Below are positions 1-8,634 of a DNA stretch of 41,812 nucleotides, in pieces. This DNA is from a bacterium. Lineage in GTDB: Bacteria; SZUA-79; Acidulodesulfobacterales; Acidulodesulfobacteraceae. Under the pieces are notes generated by a model, which was not told where the DNA came from, made no database searches, and saw only the letters and a list, made by a program, of their open reading frames with translations. The stretch is taken from contig JAKASO010000012.1 of the NCBI GenBank assembly GCA_021818985.1, forward strand, positions 1-41,812, written 5' to 3'. Numbering within the stretch: position 1 is the first letter of the stretch; each line of letters opens with the position of its first letter. Both the position numbers and the translations under genes were made by a program.

Positions 1-21
1 TCTTAGGTCGTAAATACGCAA

Positions 22-122
22 GTTAGAAGAAGCACCTAGGGTAGGAAGCGCTATGGATCAGGCTTCTACTATAAGAACTCCGTAAAGGTTAGAAGAAGTG
101 GTCAGGAAAGGGGCGCTATGGA
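22..122. repeat. Imperfect direct repeat, two copies, at left edge
   Basis: Two related units start with GTTAGAAGAAG (22-32 and 88-98) and end with GCGCTATGGA (48-57 and 113-122). The start-to-start distance is 66 nt and the end-to-end distance 65 nt. A CGTAAA sequence precedes both units. The interiors differ, and the one-base length difference argues against a protein repeat. The stretch from 1 to 196 has no credible gene and is more GC-rich than the other gaps. It may be the edge of a longer array or of a structured RNA lying outside the window. Function unknown. Confidence 0.55.
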
Positions 123-183
123 AATAATTATTTTCTAAAACTGGCGGGAGGGCTAAAAAGATGCCACATACATGATCATCAAT

Positions 184-205
184 TATTAATTATCTATTAA
201 TTATC
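184..205. repeat. 11-bp tandem duplication at the ntrX stop codon
   Basis: TATTAATTATC occurs twice without spacing (184-194, 195-205). The ntrX stop codon (TTA on the plus strand, 197-199) lies in the second copy. It belongs to a set of similar micro-duplications at gene borders in this window. Confidence 0.7.
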
Positions 206-1570
206 CGGCATATTAATATTTAGAAGCAGTATCTTTTTGTGCAGGTTTCTTCGGGACATTCCGATAGCTTTGGACGTCTTTGAGATATTATGGTTATTTT
301 CACGCAATTTTTTTATCAGATAATCCCTTTCAAACGCATCTTTCGCATCTTTAAACAGCTTAATATTTATATATTTATCTAAACCGTCAGCTTCTTTAAC
401 GGAAAAATTTTTATCGAGCTTTAATTCGGCTATTACATCTTTTTTTGTAATTTTATCGCTATAATTCATTATTATAAGCCTTTCTATAATATTTTTTAAT
501 TCCCTCACGTTCCCCGGCCATGAATAGTTTTTAAAAGCCTCCATAGCATCGGGTTCGATTTGGACAACCTTATTTTTTTCACGAATAAATTTTTTCAGAA
601 AAAACTCTATCAAAACCGGTATATCTTCTTTTCTGTCCCTTAACGGCGGAATATAAAAAGGGATAACATTTAACCTGAAATACAGATCGCTTCGAAAATT
701 GCCTTTCTTTATCTCATTTTCAAGGTCTTTATTAGTAGCGGCTATAATTCTTTCATCAACTTCTATCGTTGTTTCTCCGCCCACCCGCTGAAATCTGCCA
801 TCCTGAAGCACTCTTAATATCTTCGACTGCATTCTTAGACTCATGTCGCCTATTTCGTCGAGAAAAAGCGTACCTTTATTTGCGGATTCAAATTTCCCTT
901 TCTTGCGGAAGTTTGCGCCGGTGAACGAGCCTTTTTCATGCCCAAAAAGCTCGCTTTCGATCAGTTCTTCAGGTACGGCAGCACAATTGATCGCTATAAA
1001 CGGTTCTTCGCGCCTTGGGCTGTTATAATGCAAAGATTTTGCGACAAGTTCTTTTCCAGTTCCATTTTCACCGTTTATCAAAGCAGGGGCATCCGAGGAA
1101 GCCACCTTTAAGATCTTTTCCTTTAACTCTTTAACTGGTCCTGAGTATCCGATTAATTCACTGTCTTCTATTCCCGAACTTAAAAAAATAACGTTCTTTT
1201 CAACCAGATCGTTGTATTTTAACGCATTTTCCACAGTGATAAGAACCCTTTCAAGGGATAAAGGCTTTTCGATAAAATCGTATGCCCCAATTTTTATTGT
1301 TTTAATAGCCGTCTCGATATCGGAATGGCCGGATATCATAATAACCGGAATATTTTTATTGATTTTTACCATACTGCTTAAGATATTCACTCCATCGGAA
1401 TCGGGAAGCCATATATCTAAAAGCACAACGTTCGGCAACTTATCGGTAAACGCTTTTAAACCTGCTTCTCCATAACCTTCGGAGATAACCTGATATCCTT
1501 CGTCAAGCAGTATTCCGGACAGCGACTGCCTTATATTTTTTTCATCATCTATGATAAGAACAAGTTTCAC
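197..1570 (-). CDS. ntrX: Sigma-54-dependent response regulator, NtrC/NtrX type
   Basis: This cytoplasmic activator receives a phosphate from a sensor kinase and drives RNA polymerase carrying RpoN. Residues 1-120 form a receiver domain with acidic DDE near the N-terminus, phosphoacceptor D52 and conserved K102. The AAA+ domain spans about 138-370: Walker A GENGTGKE (167-174), sigma-54-contact loop GSFTGA (214-219, where most relatives have GAFTGA) and Walker B LFLDEIGD (235-242). A Fis-type helix-turn-helix lies at about 425-450. The start is GTG, with GGGA about 8 nt upstream; an ATG just upstream is out of frame. The membrane kinase NtrY lies immediately upstream, and rpoN is in the same window. 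Assignment to NtrX rather than another NtrC-family member rests on this pairing. Confidence 0.9.
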   Translation of the reverse strand: MKLVLIIDDEKNIRQSLSGILLDEGYQVISEGYGEAGLKAFTDKLPNVVLLDIWLPDSDGVNILSSMVKINKNIPVIMISGHSDIETAIKTIKIGAYDFIEKPLSLERVLITVENALKYNDLVEKNVIFLSSGIEDSELIGYSGPVKELKEKILKVASSDAPALINGENGTGKELVAKSLHYNSPRREEPFIAINCAAVPEELIESELFGHEKGSFTGANFRKKGKFESANKGTLFLDEIGDMSLRMQSKILRVLQDGRFQRVGGETTIEVDERIIAATNKDLENEIKKGNFRSDLYFRLNVIPFYIPPLRDRKEDIPVLIEFFLKKFIREKNKVVQIEPDAMEAFKNYSWPGNVRELKNIIERLIIMNYSDKITKKDVIAELKLDKNFSVKEADGLDKYINIKLFKDAKDAFERDYLIKKLRENNHNISKTSKAIGMSRRNLHKKILLLNINMPDN

Positions 1571-1632
1571 AACACATTTCCCATATTTTTTATACTTTTA
1601 TATTTTATATAAGTCAGTTAAGGGCACCGCAC

Positions 1633-1664
1633 CCTACATTAAAGGGGGTAAATCCCCTTGTAGG
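1633..1664. repeat. Stem-loop in the ntrY-ntrX gap
   Basis: CCTACA (1633-1638) pairs with TGTAGG (1659-1664) and AGGGG (1643-1647) with CCCCT (1654-1658), leaving a bulge and a 6-nt loop. It starts four bases after the ntrY stop codon in the direction of transcription. There is no T-run, so it is not a classical terminator. It could protect the upstream transcript end, adjust kinase-to-regulator ratio, or be a dispersed repeat. Confidence 0.5.
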
Positions 1665-1667
1665 TCC

Positions 1668-3575
1668 TTAAGCTTGCGTTTCGATGCGCCTGTATCCTAT
1701 AATAAAAACAGCCCCGCCCTGGTCGTTATTTTCTGCCGTAATCCAACCATTATTTTCCGTAATTATATTTTTAGTTATTGCAAGCCCTAAACCCGCGCCG
1801 CCCTTCTTGGTAGAAAAATACGGTTCAAATATGTTCTGGATTACTTCTGCATCAATTCCTGCGCCGGTATCTGAAATTTTGATCACCGCAGTTTCTTTAT
1901 CTTTATCAAAAGTCGTAATAACGGTTATCTCATTTTTATTTTTAGATTTTCCTTTTTTTTGCTTTGTATGTATGCTGTAAACGGCATTGTTGAATATATT
2001 TACAAAAGCCCTTTTAACCTGCAGTTTATCTATATATAATAACGGCATTTCTTTATCAAAAACCTCTATAAATTTGATGTCTTTATGGGCATTTTTATAA
2101 AGCGTTAAAGATTCGCTTAACAGTAAATTTATATTAACATAATCAAAATTCGCTTTTGGAAGCCTTGCATATAGCGAAAATTCATCAACTAAACCTTTAA
2201 GATCATTCACTTCTTTGATTATAGTATCTATCGAATCATTGAATATCCGGCTATCTGCACCTATTTTCCCTTCAAATTTTCTTTTTAATCTTTGGGCGGA
2301 AAGCTTTATCGGGGTCAAAGGATTTTTTATTTCATGGGCGATCCGTTTGGCAACATCTTCCCATGCCGCCATCCTCTGGGCTTTCATCATATCGGTGGTA
2401 TCGTTTAAAACTATAATAAAACCGATATAGTTATTTAATTCGTCTTTCATTACTGTAATGCTTATAATATAAACATTCAGCTTCCCTTTGACGTTCAATT
2501 TGATTTCTTTTGTAATGCTTTCTTTATTTTCTTTAGCAAGATCTTTTACGATATCCCTTATTTCGGAAAAGGCGGTTTTATCAAATACATCTTTATAATT
2601 TTTATTAAGGACTTCCTGCGGACTGAGTTGAAACATCTGCTGGACGGCATAGTTTATTGACCTTATCTTCCCTGAAGAATCAACCGCAACCACTCCGGCC
2701 TGAATGTTTTTTAATATTATTTCCATGTATTTTCTTCTTCTTTCTATTTCCTCATTAATTTTTTTAAGATCGGAGTTCACTTTTTCGATAACTTTCTTAT
2801 TTTTCCCGAGATCCTTGGCCATGTTGTTAAACGAACTAACGAGCATTCCTATTTCGTCGTCCGAACTCACGGGGATCTCGATATCCAGTTCACCCTCCGC
2901 CACTTTTTCCGTCCCGTCAACCAAATCTGTTACAGGTTTTGTTATCTTTTTGGAAAGATAAAATCCTATCCATGATGAAATAAACAAAATAAGCAGGGTA
3001 AGGGTTGAAAATACGATCAGATAAGTAGTTTCTATCGGATTTTTAATAAATTTTATTTGTGAATATGCCGTATAAAAATGTGAAATGCTTTTGATCATAT
3101 CGTCTATTTTTTTGTTATCCGGCATGAATTTTTTGTTCTTATGATAATATCTTGCAACTTTTATCGTGTAACTCATGGATTTTTCCATTCTCGGAATATA
3201 CCATTTATTTATGGTATTAGCTACAAAACCGGTTGCAATTATCACAATAAACATAAAAGCGGAGGGTATTAAACTTACAATGACAAATAATGCGACCAAT
3301 TTTGCTCTAAGCCTTGAACCTATAACATTTTTGCGTCTGTCTAAAAACAGCTTTATAATATTTCTAAGCACCAGAAAAAACATTAAAAGAAACAAAATAA
3401 CGGTGATATTAATATAACCGTAAATAATGATCCTGGAACTTAATGAAATGCTGGGCAAGGAAAGCATCCTTGTTTCTATAACGGTGGAAACAAGAATCAA
3501 GACCACGGCTATTAATATAAAAATAACCTCCCTTCTTATCCTGCGCTTTTCCGTAGACACGCTCTTTTTGCTCAT
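1668..3575 (-). CDS. ntrY: NtrY-like membrane sensor histidine kinase
   Basis: A 635-residue inner-membrane kinase predicted to phosphorylate the NtrX-type regulator encoded directly downstream. Hydrophobic segments at about 17-35, 48-73, 91-115 and 183-207 give the four-helix topology of NtrY, with a periplasmic region at about 116-182. A HAMP domain follows (about 205-258), then a PAS domain (about 285-395), the dimerisation helix with H414 in AHEIKNPLTP, and an ATP-binding domain with N529/N530, DTGAGI (569-574) and GGAGLGLAI (592-600). All catalytic motifs are intact. The start is ATG with a poor ribosome site. The signal is unknown; NtrY homologues are linked to nitrogen, redox or envelope cues, and neighbours here do not decide between them. 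Confidence 0.9.
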   Translation of the reverse strand: MSKKSVSTEKRRIRREVIFILIAVVLILVSTVIETRMLSLPSISLSSRIIIYGYINITVILFLLMFFLVLRNIIKLFLDRRKNVIGSRLRAKLVALFVIVSLIPSAFMFIVIIATGFVANTINKWYIPRMEKSMSYTIKVARYYHKNKKFMPDNKKIDDMIKSISHFYTAYSQIKFIKNPIETTYLIVFSTLTLLILFISSWIGFYLSKKITKPVTDLVDGTEKVAEGELDIEIPVSSDDEIGMLVSSFNNMAKDLGKNKKVIEKVNSDLKKINEEIERRRKYMEIILKNIQAGVVAVDSSGKIRSINYAVQQMFQLSPQEVLNKNYKDVFDKTAFSEIRDIVKDLAKENKESITKEIKLNVKGKLNVYIISITVMKDELNNYIGFIIVLNDTTDMMKAQRMAAWEDVAKRIAHEIKNPLTPIKLSAQRLKRKFEGKIGADSRIFNDSIDTIIKEVNDLKGLVDEFSLYARLPKANFDYVNINLLLSESLTLYKNAHKDIKFIEVFDKEMPLLYIDKLQVKRAFVNIFNNAVYSIHTKQKKGKSKNKNEITVITTFDKDKETAVIKISDTGAGIDAEVIQNIFEPYFSTKKGGAGLGLAITKNIITENNGWITAENNDQGGAVFIIGYRRIETQA

Positions 3576-3611
3576 TTTGTTTTAATATAAATATGCGTCA
3601 ATATATTATAT

Positions 3612-4220
3612 TCAATATATAAATTTAAGCCTGTAAGTGTTTGTAGTTATTTGAAAATAATTATTAATAAACGGGATATAATCAAATGGAAAGGGTAATT
3701 TTACTGTTCCTAAGACACCGTTTATAACAATAAGATATTTATGACCCGTTTTAAAACCGGACGGGATTGATATAACAAGATCATCCACACGGGACATTAA
3801 CTTAAGGGCACTGTTAAAAGCCTTTTTAATTACAACCTTTGCATGCCCGTTATTTTTATTATAGTAATATTTTATAATAAAATAATTATTCAGATCGTCA
3901 TAAGTCATCTTATTTATGATCATTCTATTATATATAACTGTCATCGAAGGCCGGCTAAGGATCCTGATATTAAATCTGAATTTAACGGGAAGGCCGCTTA
4001 GAATAGCTTTTTTTAAGCTTACATCGAATGCCCTTTTAACTTTAAAATATAAAACTATCTTATCGCCCCCGTAAGAAGTAACTATAACATTTGAAATTCT
4101 TGAATTAGCATAAACATCGGAAGAAAACAGGATAAAAACACCATAAATAAAAAAAAGAATCAGAACCGTAAATATTAATTTTTTAATTATATTCAAATTA
4201 ATTCTCGACATTTTTTTCAT
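3612..4220 (-). CDS. DUF4390-like exported protein, upstream of ntrY
   Basis: A 202-residue protein with an N-terminal hydrophobic helix at about 13-32, followed by a beta-rich basic domain. The pattern (segment ending near SRISNV, then a YFKVKRAF-like strand and closing strands near the C-terminus) resembles DUF4390, a family commonly encoded beside NtrY kinases in Proteobacteria; this is recognition by eye. The protein is probably exported or membrane-anchored, facing the periplasm. It lies 36 nt upstream of ntrY on the same strand, so it could be an accessory to signal detection (inference). The start is ATG; a second ATG three codons in is possible. Molecular function unknown. Confidence 0.65.
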   Translation of the reverse strand: MKKMSRINLNIIKKLIFTVLILFFIYGVFILFSSDVYANSRISNVIVTSYGGDKIVLYFKVKRAFDVSLKKAILSGLPVKFRFNIRILSRPSMTVIYNRMIINKMTYDDLNNYFIIKYYYNKNNGHAKVVIKKAFNSALKLMSRVDDLVISIPSGFKTGHKYLIVINGVLGTVKLPFPFDYIPFINNYFQITTNTYRLKFIY

Positions 4221-4239
4221 TATACATCTTATTAAACTT

Positions 4240-4261
4240 CATCTCAAATACATCTCAAATA
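4240..4261. repeat. 11-bp tandem duplication in a divergent promoter region
   Basis: CATCTCAAATA occurs twice without spacing (4240-4250, 4251-4261), between the divergent DUF4390-like gene and the phnP-like gene. It may affect promoter spacing for the minus-strand operon. Confidence 0.7.
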
Positions 4262-4303
4262 AGCATAAAACCTTAATCTGCGCATTAGAAATTAAGTTTT
4301 ACA

Positions 4304-4332
4304 TTGTGATTATGGTAGATATAGTGTAATAT
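4304..4332 (+). promoter_or_regulatory. Possible sigma-70-type promoter of the phnP-like gene
   Basis: TTGTGA (4304-4309) and TAATAT (4327-4332) are separated by 17 nt, the ideal spacing. Transcription would begin near 4339, about four bases before the ATG at 4343, giving a nearly leaderless mRNA. No ribosome-binding site is visible, which agrees. In such AT-rich sequence chance matches are common. Confidence 0.4.
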
Positions 4333-4342
4333 ATATAAATAT

Positions 4343-5101
4343 ATGAAAGTAAAAGTTCTCGGCAGCGGTACCTCGACAGGAGTTCCTCTTATCGGATGCG
4401 ATTGCAAGGTTTGCATATCGCAAAATCCAAAAAACAAAAGATTAAGACCGTCAATATTGATAGAAGAAAAAGGCGTTAATTGCCTCATAGATACAACGCC
4501 GGATCTTAGGACGCAGGCTCTTAATTTTAACGTAAAAAAGATTGACTGCGTCTTCTACACGCATACCCATGCCGATCACCTGCACGGCATTGACGACCTC
4601 AGGATATTTAATTATATCCAAAAAGGCTCTATCCCTGTTTTTGCTTCGGAAAACGACATAAAGACTATTACGACCAAGTTTGATTATATCTTTAAAAAAG
4701 AAAAATTGCTTTCAAGTAAACCCGATCTTATTCCAAACATTATAGATAAAAAATTAGAATTTAAAGGGCTTACTTTTTTAAGCATCCCTATCTACCACGG
4801 CTACGACCTGATAAATGGTTATAGATTGAAAACCCTTGCATATTTAACCGATATTTCAAAGATCCCCGAAAGTTCGCTCGAGCTTTTGGAAGGTTTAGAC
4901 GCGCTTATGATAGATGCGCTAAGATACCAAAAACATCCTACCCATCTGTCGGTTGAAGAGGCGATTAATATATCCGGAATTTTAAAACCGTCAAAAACTT
5001 ATCTAATTCATATGAGTCATAAAATAGATTACGAGGAGATAAAAAAGGCGCTACCGCCCAATATTATTCCTTCTTACGATGGACTTGAATTTGAAATATA
5101 G
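4343..5101 (+). CDS. PhnP-like metallo-beta-lactamase-fold phosphodiesterase
   Basis: A 252-residue cytoplasmic metallo-hydrolase. The N-terminus GSGTSTGVP (7-15) followed by a Cys cluster GCDCKVC (18-24) is typical of PhnP and close relatives, in which these Cys bind a structural zinc. The metal-binding motif HTHADH is at 74-79; further likely ligands are H152, D170 and H223. PhnP of the C-P lyase pathway opens a ribosyl 1,2-cyclic phosphate, but no phn genes are present here, so the substrate may be another cyclic phosphate or nucleotide. It stands alone on the plus strand between two minus-strand operons. The family call is firm; the substrate is not. Confidence 0.8.
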   Translation: MKVKVLGSGTSTGVPLIGCDCKVCISQNPKNKRLRPSILIEEKGVNCLIDTTPDLRTQALNFNVKKIDCVFYTHTHADHLHGIDDLRIFNYIQKGSIPVFASENDIKTITTKFDYIFKKEKLLSSKPDLIPNIIDKKLEFKGLTFLSIPIYHGYDLINGYRLKTLAYLTDISKIPESSLELLEGLDALMIDALRYQKHPTHLSVEEAINISGILKPSKTYLIHMSHKIDYEEIKKALPPNIIPSYDGLEFEI

Positions 5102-5135
5102 ACCTCCTACTTTTTTTTGGCTTATCTTTTTTAGC

Positions 5136-5912
5136 TTACTTAGGATTATTAAGGTCGTATATATACTTAATTCCCTTGATCGTCCAGAACTCATCCACGT
5201 ATTTCATCCCATCTACCTGGCATGATCCGGCTATTAGTCGCGATAAGCCGCCGGTAAAAATAACCGGACTCTTTTTAATATCAAATTCCCTGTATATCGC
5301 TTCGACAAAACCTTTAATTAAAAAAACGGTCCCGTAAAATATACCCGATTCTATTGAGGAAACGGCATTTCTGCCTATAAGCAAGTTTGGTTTTTTTATA
5401 TCAATAAGGGGAAGCATATCTGTTTTTTCTTTTAAACATCCGGCAAGCAAGGTCATTCCAGGAAAGATCACGCCACCCATAAATTTTCCATTTCCGTTTA
5501 CAACATCAATGGTAAGGGCTGTGCCGGTATCTATAATTATTTGAAATTCTTTACTTAAATAATACGCGTAAGCCGCATTTACGATGCGATCCGCACCTAA
5601 TGTTTCAGGGTTGTCAACGCACAGATCAATTCCGGTTTTTATTTTTGAGGAAATGAACATAAAGTCACACGGCAGCGAACTAAAAAATGATTTATAAAAC
5701 TTATTAACGGAGGGAACTACGGATGATATGCAAGCATTTGTAACTGTTTTAATATCTAATCCATAAGTTGAAAAAGTTTTATGTAAAAAAAAGCTGGCTT
5801 CGCCCTTCGATAAGATTTTTGAGGTAGAAACCGCCCAAGTTTTTATTAATTCGTTTTCTTTAAAAACTCCAAAAACCGAAGTGGAATTACCTATATCGCA
5901 GGATACAAACAT
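5136..5912 (-). CDS. coaX: Type III pantothenate kinase
   Basis: Phosphorylates pantothenate, the first step of coenzyme A synthesis. At 258 residues it has the usual family length. The ASKHA-fold motifs are present: DIGNS (6-10), GADR with catalytic D108 (106-109), DTGTA (128-132) and GGVIFPG (146-152). The ATG starts directly after the birA stop codon (TAAATG) with GGAG inside the birA end, so the two are translationally linked. The pairing of birA with coaX is common in bacteria; CoaX was first found beside biotin-ligase genes. It ends the RR-nadC-birA-coaX cofactor operon and is convergent with the phnP-like gene. Confidence 0.95.
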   Translation of the reverse strand: MFVSCDIGNSTSVFGVFKENELIKTWAVSTSKILSKGEASFFLHKTFSTYGLDIKTVTNACISSVVPSVNKFYKSFFSSLPCDFMFISSKIKTGIDLCVDNPETLGADRIVNAAYAYYLSKEFQIIIDTGTALTIDVVNGNGKFMGGVIFPGMTLLAGCLKEKTDMLPLIDIKKPNLLIGRNAVSSIESGIFYGTVFLIKGFVEAIYREFDIKKSPVIFTGGLSRLIAGSCQVDGMKYVDEFWTIKGIKYIYDLNNPK

Positions 5913-6752
5913 TTAATAATTAAGTTCTCCGGAAACTATCTTTTCAAGCTCATTTTCCCCGGTTTTCACTAAAAGCGCTCCCTTAGAATCTATGCCTGCC
6001 ACCTGACCTTTAACCTTTCTGTTTTCCAGCGTAATCTCAACATCTTTGCCTATCATATCAAAATATTTTTGATACGATTGCAAAACAGGCGATAATCCTG
6101 TCGAAAGGAACATTTCATAATATCTATCGAATTTGTTTAAAAAACTTATGATAAGTTTATTTCTGCTTATAAGACGGGTATTTCCGGAAATGTTTTTGCC
6201 CTGCGTTTTATTTAATTCCATACTAAGAGAGGTGGCTATATTTTTAATATCGTCCGGAATACCCTCCTCGCTCAAATTAACATTAATACCTATTCCAACA
6301 ATGATATATTCTATTATATTATTTTGCGTACCCATTTCCGTAAGTATACCTGAAACCTTTTTAGAATTTATCAGTATATCGTTCGGCCATTTTATTTGAG
6401 GCATTAATGATGTAATCTCCAAAATGGCGTCCGCTGCCGATACCGCGGCAAGCATGGTCATGCCGCGCGCATCTTCAGGGCTGAATTTAGGTCTTAAAAT
6501 AATGGACATGTATATATTGCGCCCGGGCGGAGATATCCAGATCTTTCCATTCCTCCCCCTGCCTTTTTCCTGCATGTCGGCTATCACGACACTGCCGTTC
6601 TTTACGCCTTTAATCGCAAGGTCCTTTGCCATTGAATTTGTTGAAGAAACTTTCTCCTCATAATAAATATTTCTTCCGATGATTGGGCTTTTAAGGTATT
6701 TTTTTATTTCAAGGATATCAATACAATCGTCATCGGTCATTACTGCCATCAC
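5913..6752 (-). CDS. birA: Biotin--[acetyl-CoA carboxylase] ligase, monofunctional
   Basis: Activates biotin with ATP and attaches it to carboxylase carrier domains. The ATP/biotin loop reads GRGRNGK (64-70), KWPND lies at 121-125, and a small C-terminal SH3-like domain follows at about 230-279. There is no N-terminal helix-turn-helix, so it is a group I ligase and cannot repress biotin genes as in E. coli. The GTG start (6750-6752) sits 9 nt after a perfect AGGAGG (6762-6767 on the plus strand); ATG codons at positions 2 and 5 are possible alternatives. It is 3 nt after nadC. Confidence 0.93.
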   Translation of the reverse strand: MMAVMTDDDCIDILEIKKYLKSPIIGRNIYYEEKVSSTNSMAKDLAIKGVKNGSVVIADMQEKGRGRNGKIWISPPGRNIYMSIILRPKFSPEDARGMTMLAAVSAADAILEITSLMPQIKWPNDILINSKKVSGILTEMGTQNNIIEYIIVGIGINVNLSEEGIPDDIKNIATSLSMELNKTQGKNISGNTRLISRNKLIISFLNKFDRYYEMFLSTGLSPVLQSYQKYFDMIGKDVEITLENRKVKGQVAGIDSKGALLVKTGENELEKIVSGELNY

Positions 6753-6755
6753 TTA

Positions 6756-7613
6756 TTAAAACCTCCTGTTAAAATTTAAAGAGAAATCCGCAGGTTTCGC
6801 CGCATTGGTCAAAGACCCCATAGAAATATAATCAACACCCGTTGTTTCAGCGACTTCCCTCATATTGTTTATTGTTATATTTCCAGAAGCCTCGACAAGC
6901 GCCCTGCCGTGAATATAATTTACAGCCTCTTTCATTTCATTTATGCCCATATTGTCAAGCATTATTATTTCTGCACCGGCGTCTAACGCTCCGGCAACCT
7001 CGTTTATATTGGTAACTTCCACTTCTATTTTTTGATTGAACCCCGAATTATATGATCTTATCATATCTAACGCCTTTTTAATCCCTCCTGCAAGCTTTAT
7101 GTGATTATCCTTGATTAATATCCCAGAAGAAAGATCAAAACGGTGATTTTCAGCGCCGCCTACCCTGACGGCATACTTCTGTAAAAGACGCAAACCGGGA
7201 AGGGTTTTTCTGGTATCAAGCACTTTTGTTTTAAGACCCGATAATTCTCTGACAGCTAATGCAGCGGCGGTGGCAATACCGGAAAGGTGCTGGAGAAAAT
7301 TCAGCGCGGTTCTTTCGCCGTACAAAACAATACTCGCCTTTGCTTTTATCGAAATTACTTTTTGAAATTTTTTAACGCTGCTTCCGTCTTTAACAAAAAA
7401 TTTTATTTCATTGCCATTCCAGTCAAGAATTTTAAATACTAAAGAAAATACGTCGGACCCGCAAAATACGGCATCGTCCTTTGCAATAACTTCACATTCT
7501 ATATAAGGGTCTTCCCTGCAAACAAATGCGTCGGTAGTTATATCAAAACCCCCAATATCCTCGTTCAAGGCGTCAGTTACAAGAGAACTAACCTGCGGAT
7601 CAAAGATTTTCAT
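6756..7613 (-). CDS. nadC: Nicotinate-nucleotide pyrophosphorylase (quinolinate phosphoribosyltransferase)
   Basis: Converts quinolinate and PRPP to nicotinate mononucleotide in de novo NAD synthesis. It has 285 residues. Family motifs are NEDIGGFDITT (17-27), the RTALNFLQHLSGIAT stretch (101-115), DTRKTLPG (133-140), a KYAVRVGGAENHR segment (146-158), the metal/substrate site EVEVTN and the GVDYISMGSLT end of the barrel. The start codon lies inside the preceding gene (14-nt overlap), indicating coupled translation. nadA and nadB are not in the window. Confidence 0.95.
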   Translation of the reverse strand: MKIFDPQVSSLVTDALNEDIGGFDITTDAFVCREDPYIECEVIAKDDAVFCGSDVFSLVFKILDWNGNEIKFFVKDGSSVKKFQKVISIKAKASIVLYGERTALNFLQHLSGIATAAALAVRELSGLKTKVLDTRKTLPGLRLLQKYAVRVGGAENHRFDLSSGILIKDNHIKLAGGIKKALDMIRSYNSGFNQKIEVEVTNINEVAGALDAGAEIIMLDNMGINEMKEAVNYIHGRALVEASGNITINNMREVAETTGVDYISMGSLTNAAKPADFSLNFNRRF

Positions 7614-8634
7614 TTTTTACATTAATACCTTTCACCTTTTCGATTTCTTCTTTAAGGAGCCTTTCGGCAATATCGGGTAAAATAACTTTAATATTTTCAA
7701 TAATTTGCGGCTTGATCTCCCGCAATAACTCGTTTATTGAATTCTTTAAATAATTGTCCATTTTGCCGGCAATATCTTCGCCTAAAATATTCATTTTCTC
7801 GATCCCTCCCTCTTCTTTTTCTTTTAATAAGTCTTCTTCAATCATATCCGTATATAAATTATTCTGCAAAAGTTCCGACACATCCACTCCTAAACGTTCT
7901 TCCTCCGTTTTACTTGTAACGACTTGCCCATCATGTTGAACGCCGCTTTCTTTGAGCGCACCCGCACCAGATTTATCCTGTTCCGAAGATGCCAAAACCG
8001 GCGCAACCGCGGTTTTTGCCGGTTCTTCTTCCCCGCCCGTTCTATTCAATGCTTGAAATTCTTTATATACAACATCATCTTTAAAAAGCCTTTCGAAAGC
8101 CTCGCTGAGTTTAGTAGAACCCGCTGCGGTTTCCCAGCCGGAACTTTCACCGCCGCCCGCATCAGCGCTGCTTTGGTCTGATTTCTTTTCTTTCCTTTCA
8201 AATATAGATATATCATAAACTTTGGCATTATCTTTTTTTTCAAATTTTTCCTGTGTTTCAATAATCCCAAGAACTTTTTTTACTTTAGAAATAAAGGCGG
8301 TCTTATCGAACGGCCTGTATATAAAACCGCTTATTCCTAATTCGACAAAACGATCCCTTTCGTTATTTGAAAGATCGGACGGAACTATAAGCAATATAGG
8401 AATCTTTGAACCTTGCGGGTCTTTTTTTGCTTTTAATACTAAATTATAGCTACTAGCACTACTTAAATTATAATTAATTATCACAATAGAAGGGGAGGAC
8501 TCTTTAATTGCCTGAGTTAGTGAAGAACTGTCATAAAGCTGGTTAAGCTTAAAATCCGGATTATCAGAAAAAATCATTGAAACTGCTTCTTGCATTGCCC
8601 CGCTATCGTCTATAAAAAGTATATTATAAGACAT
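7600..8634 (-). CDS. Degenerate receiver-domain protein with long linker and helical tail
   Basis: A 344-residue soluble protein. Residues 1-120 have the receiver fold and keep the acidic pair (D9/D10), but the residue expected to accept phosphate is Asn (N54 in IVIIN) and the conserved Lys is Arg (YRPFD, R107). It is therefore probably a pseudo-receiver that works without normal phosphorylation. Residues about 135-250 are low-complexity, Glu/Ser/Gly-rich linker. The tail (about 290-337) is amphipathic helix ending PDIAERLLKEEIEKVK, a pattern seen at the ends of deltaproteobacterial receiver proteins, perhaps for oligomerisation or partner binding (inference). SD GGAGGG is 4 nt before the ATG. 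It heads the nadC-birA-coaX operon; the reason for this association is unknown. Confidence 0.75.
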   Translation of the reverse strand: MSYNILFIDDSGAMQEAVSMIFSDNPDFKLNQLYDSSSLTQAIKESSPSIVIINYNLSSASSYNLVLKAKKDPQGSKIPILLIVPSDLSNNERDRFVELGISGFIYRPFDKTAFISKVKKVLGIIETQEKFEKKDNAKVYDISIFERKEKKSDQSSADAGGGESSGWETAAGSTKLSEAFERLFKDDVVYKEFQALNRTGGEEEPAKTAVAPVLASSEQDKSGAGALKESGVQHDGQVVTSKTEEERLGVDVSELLQNNLYTDMIEEDLLKEKEEGGIEKMNILGEDIAGKMDNYLKNSINELLREIKPQIIENIKVILPDIAERLLKEEIEKVKGINVKNENL

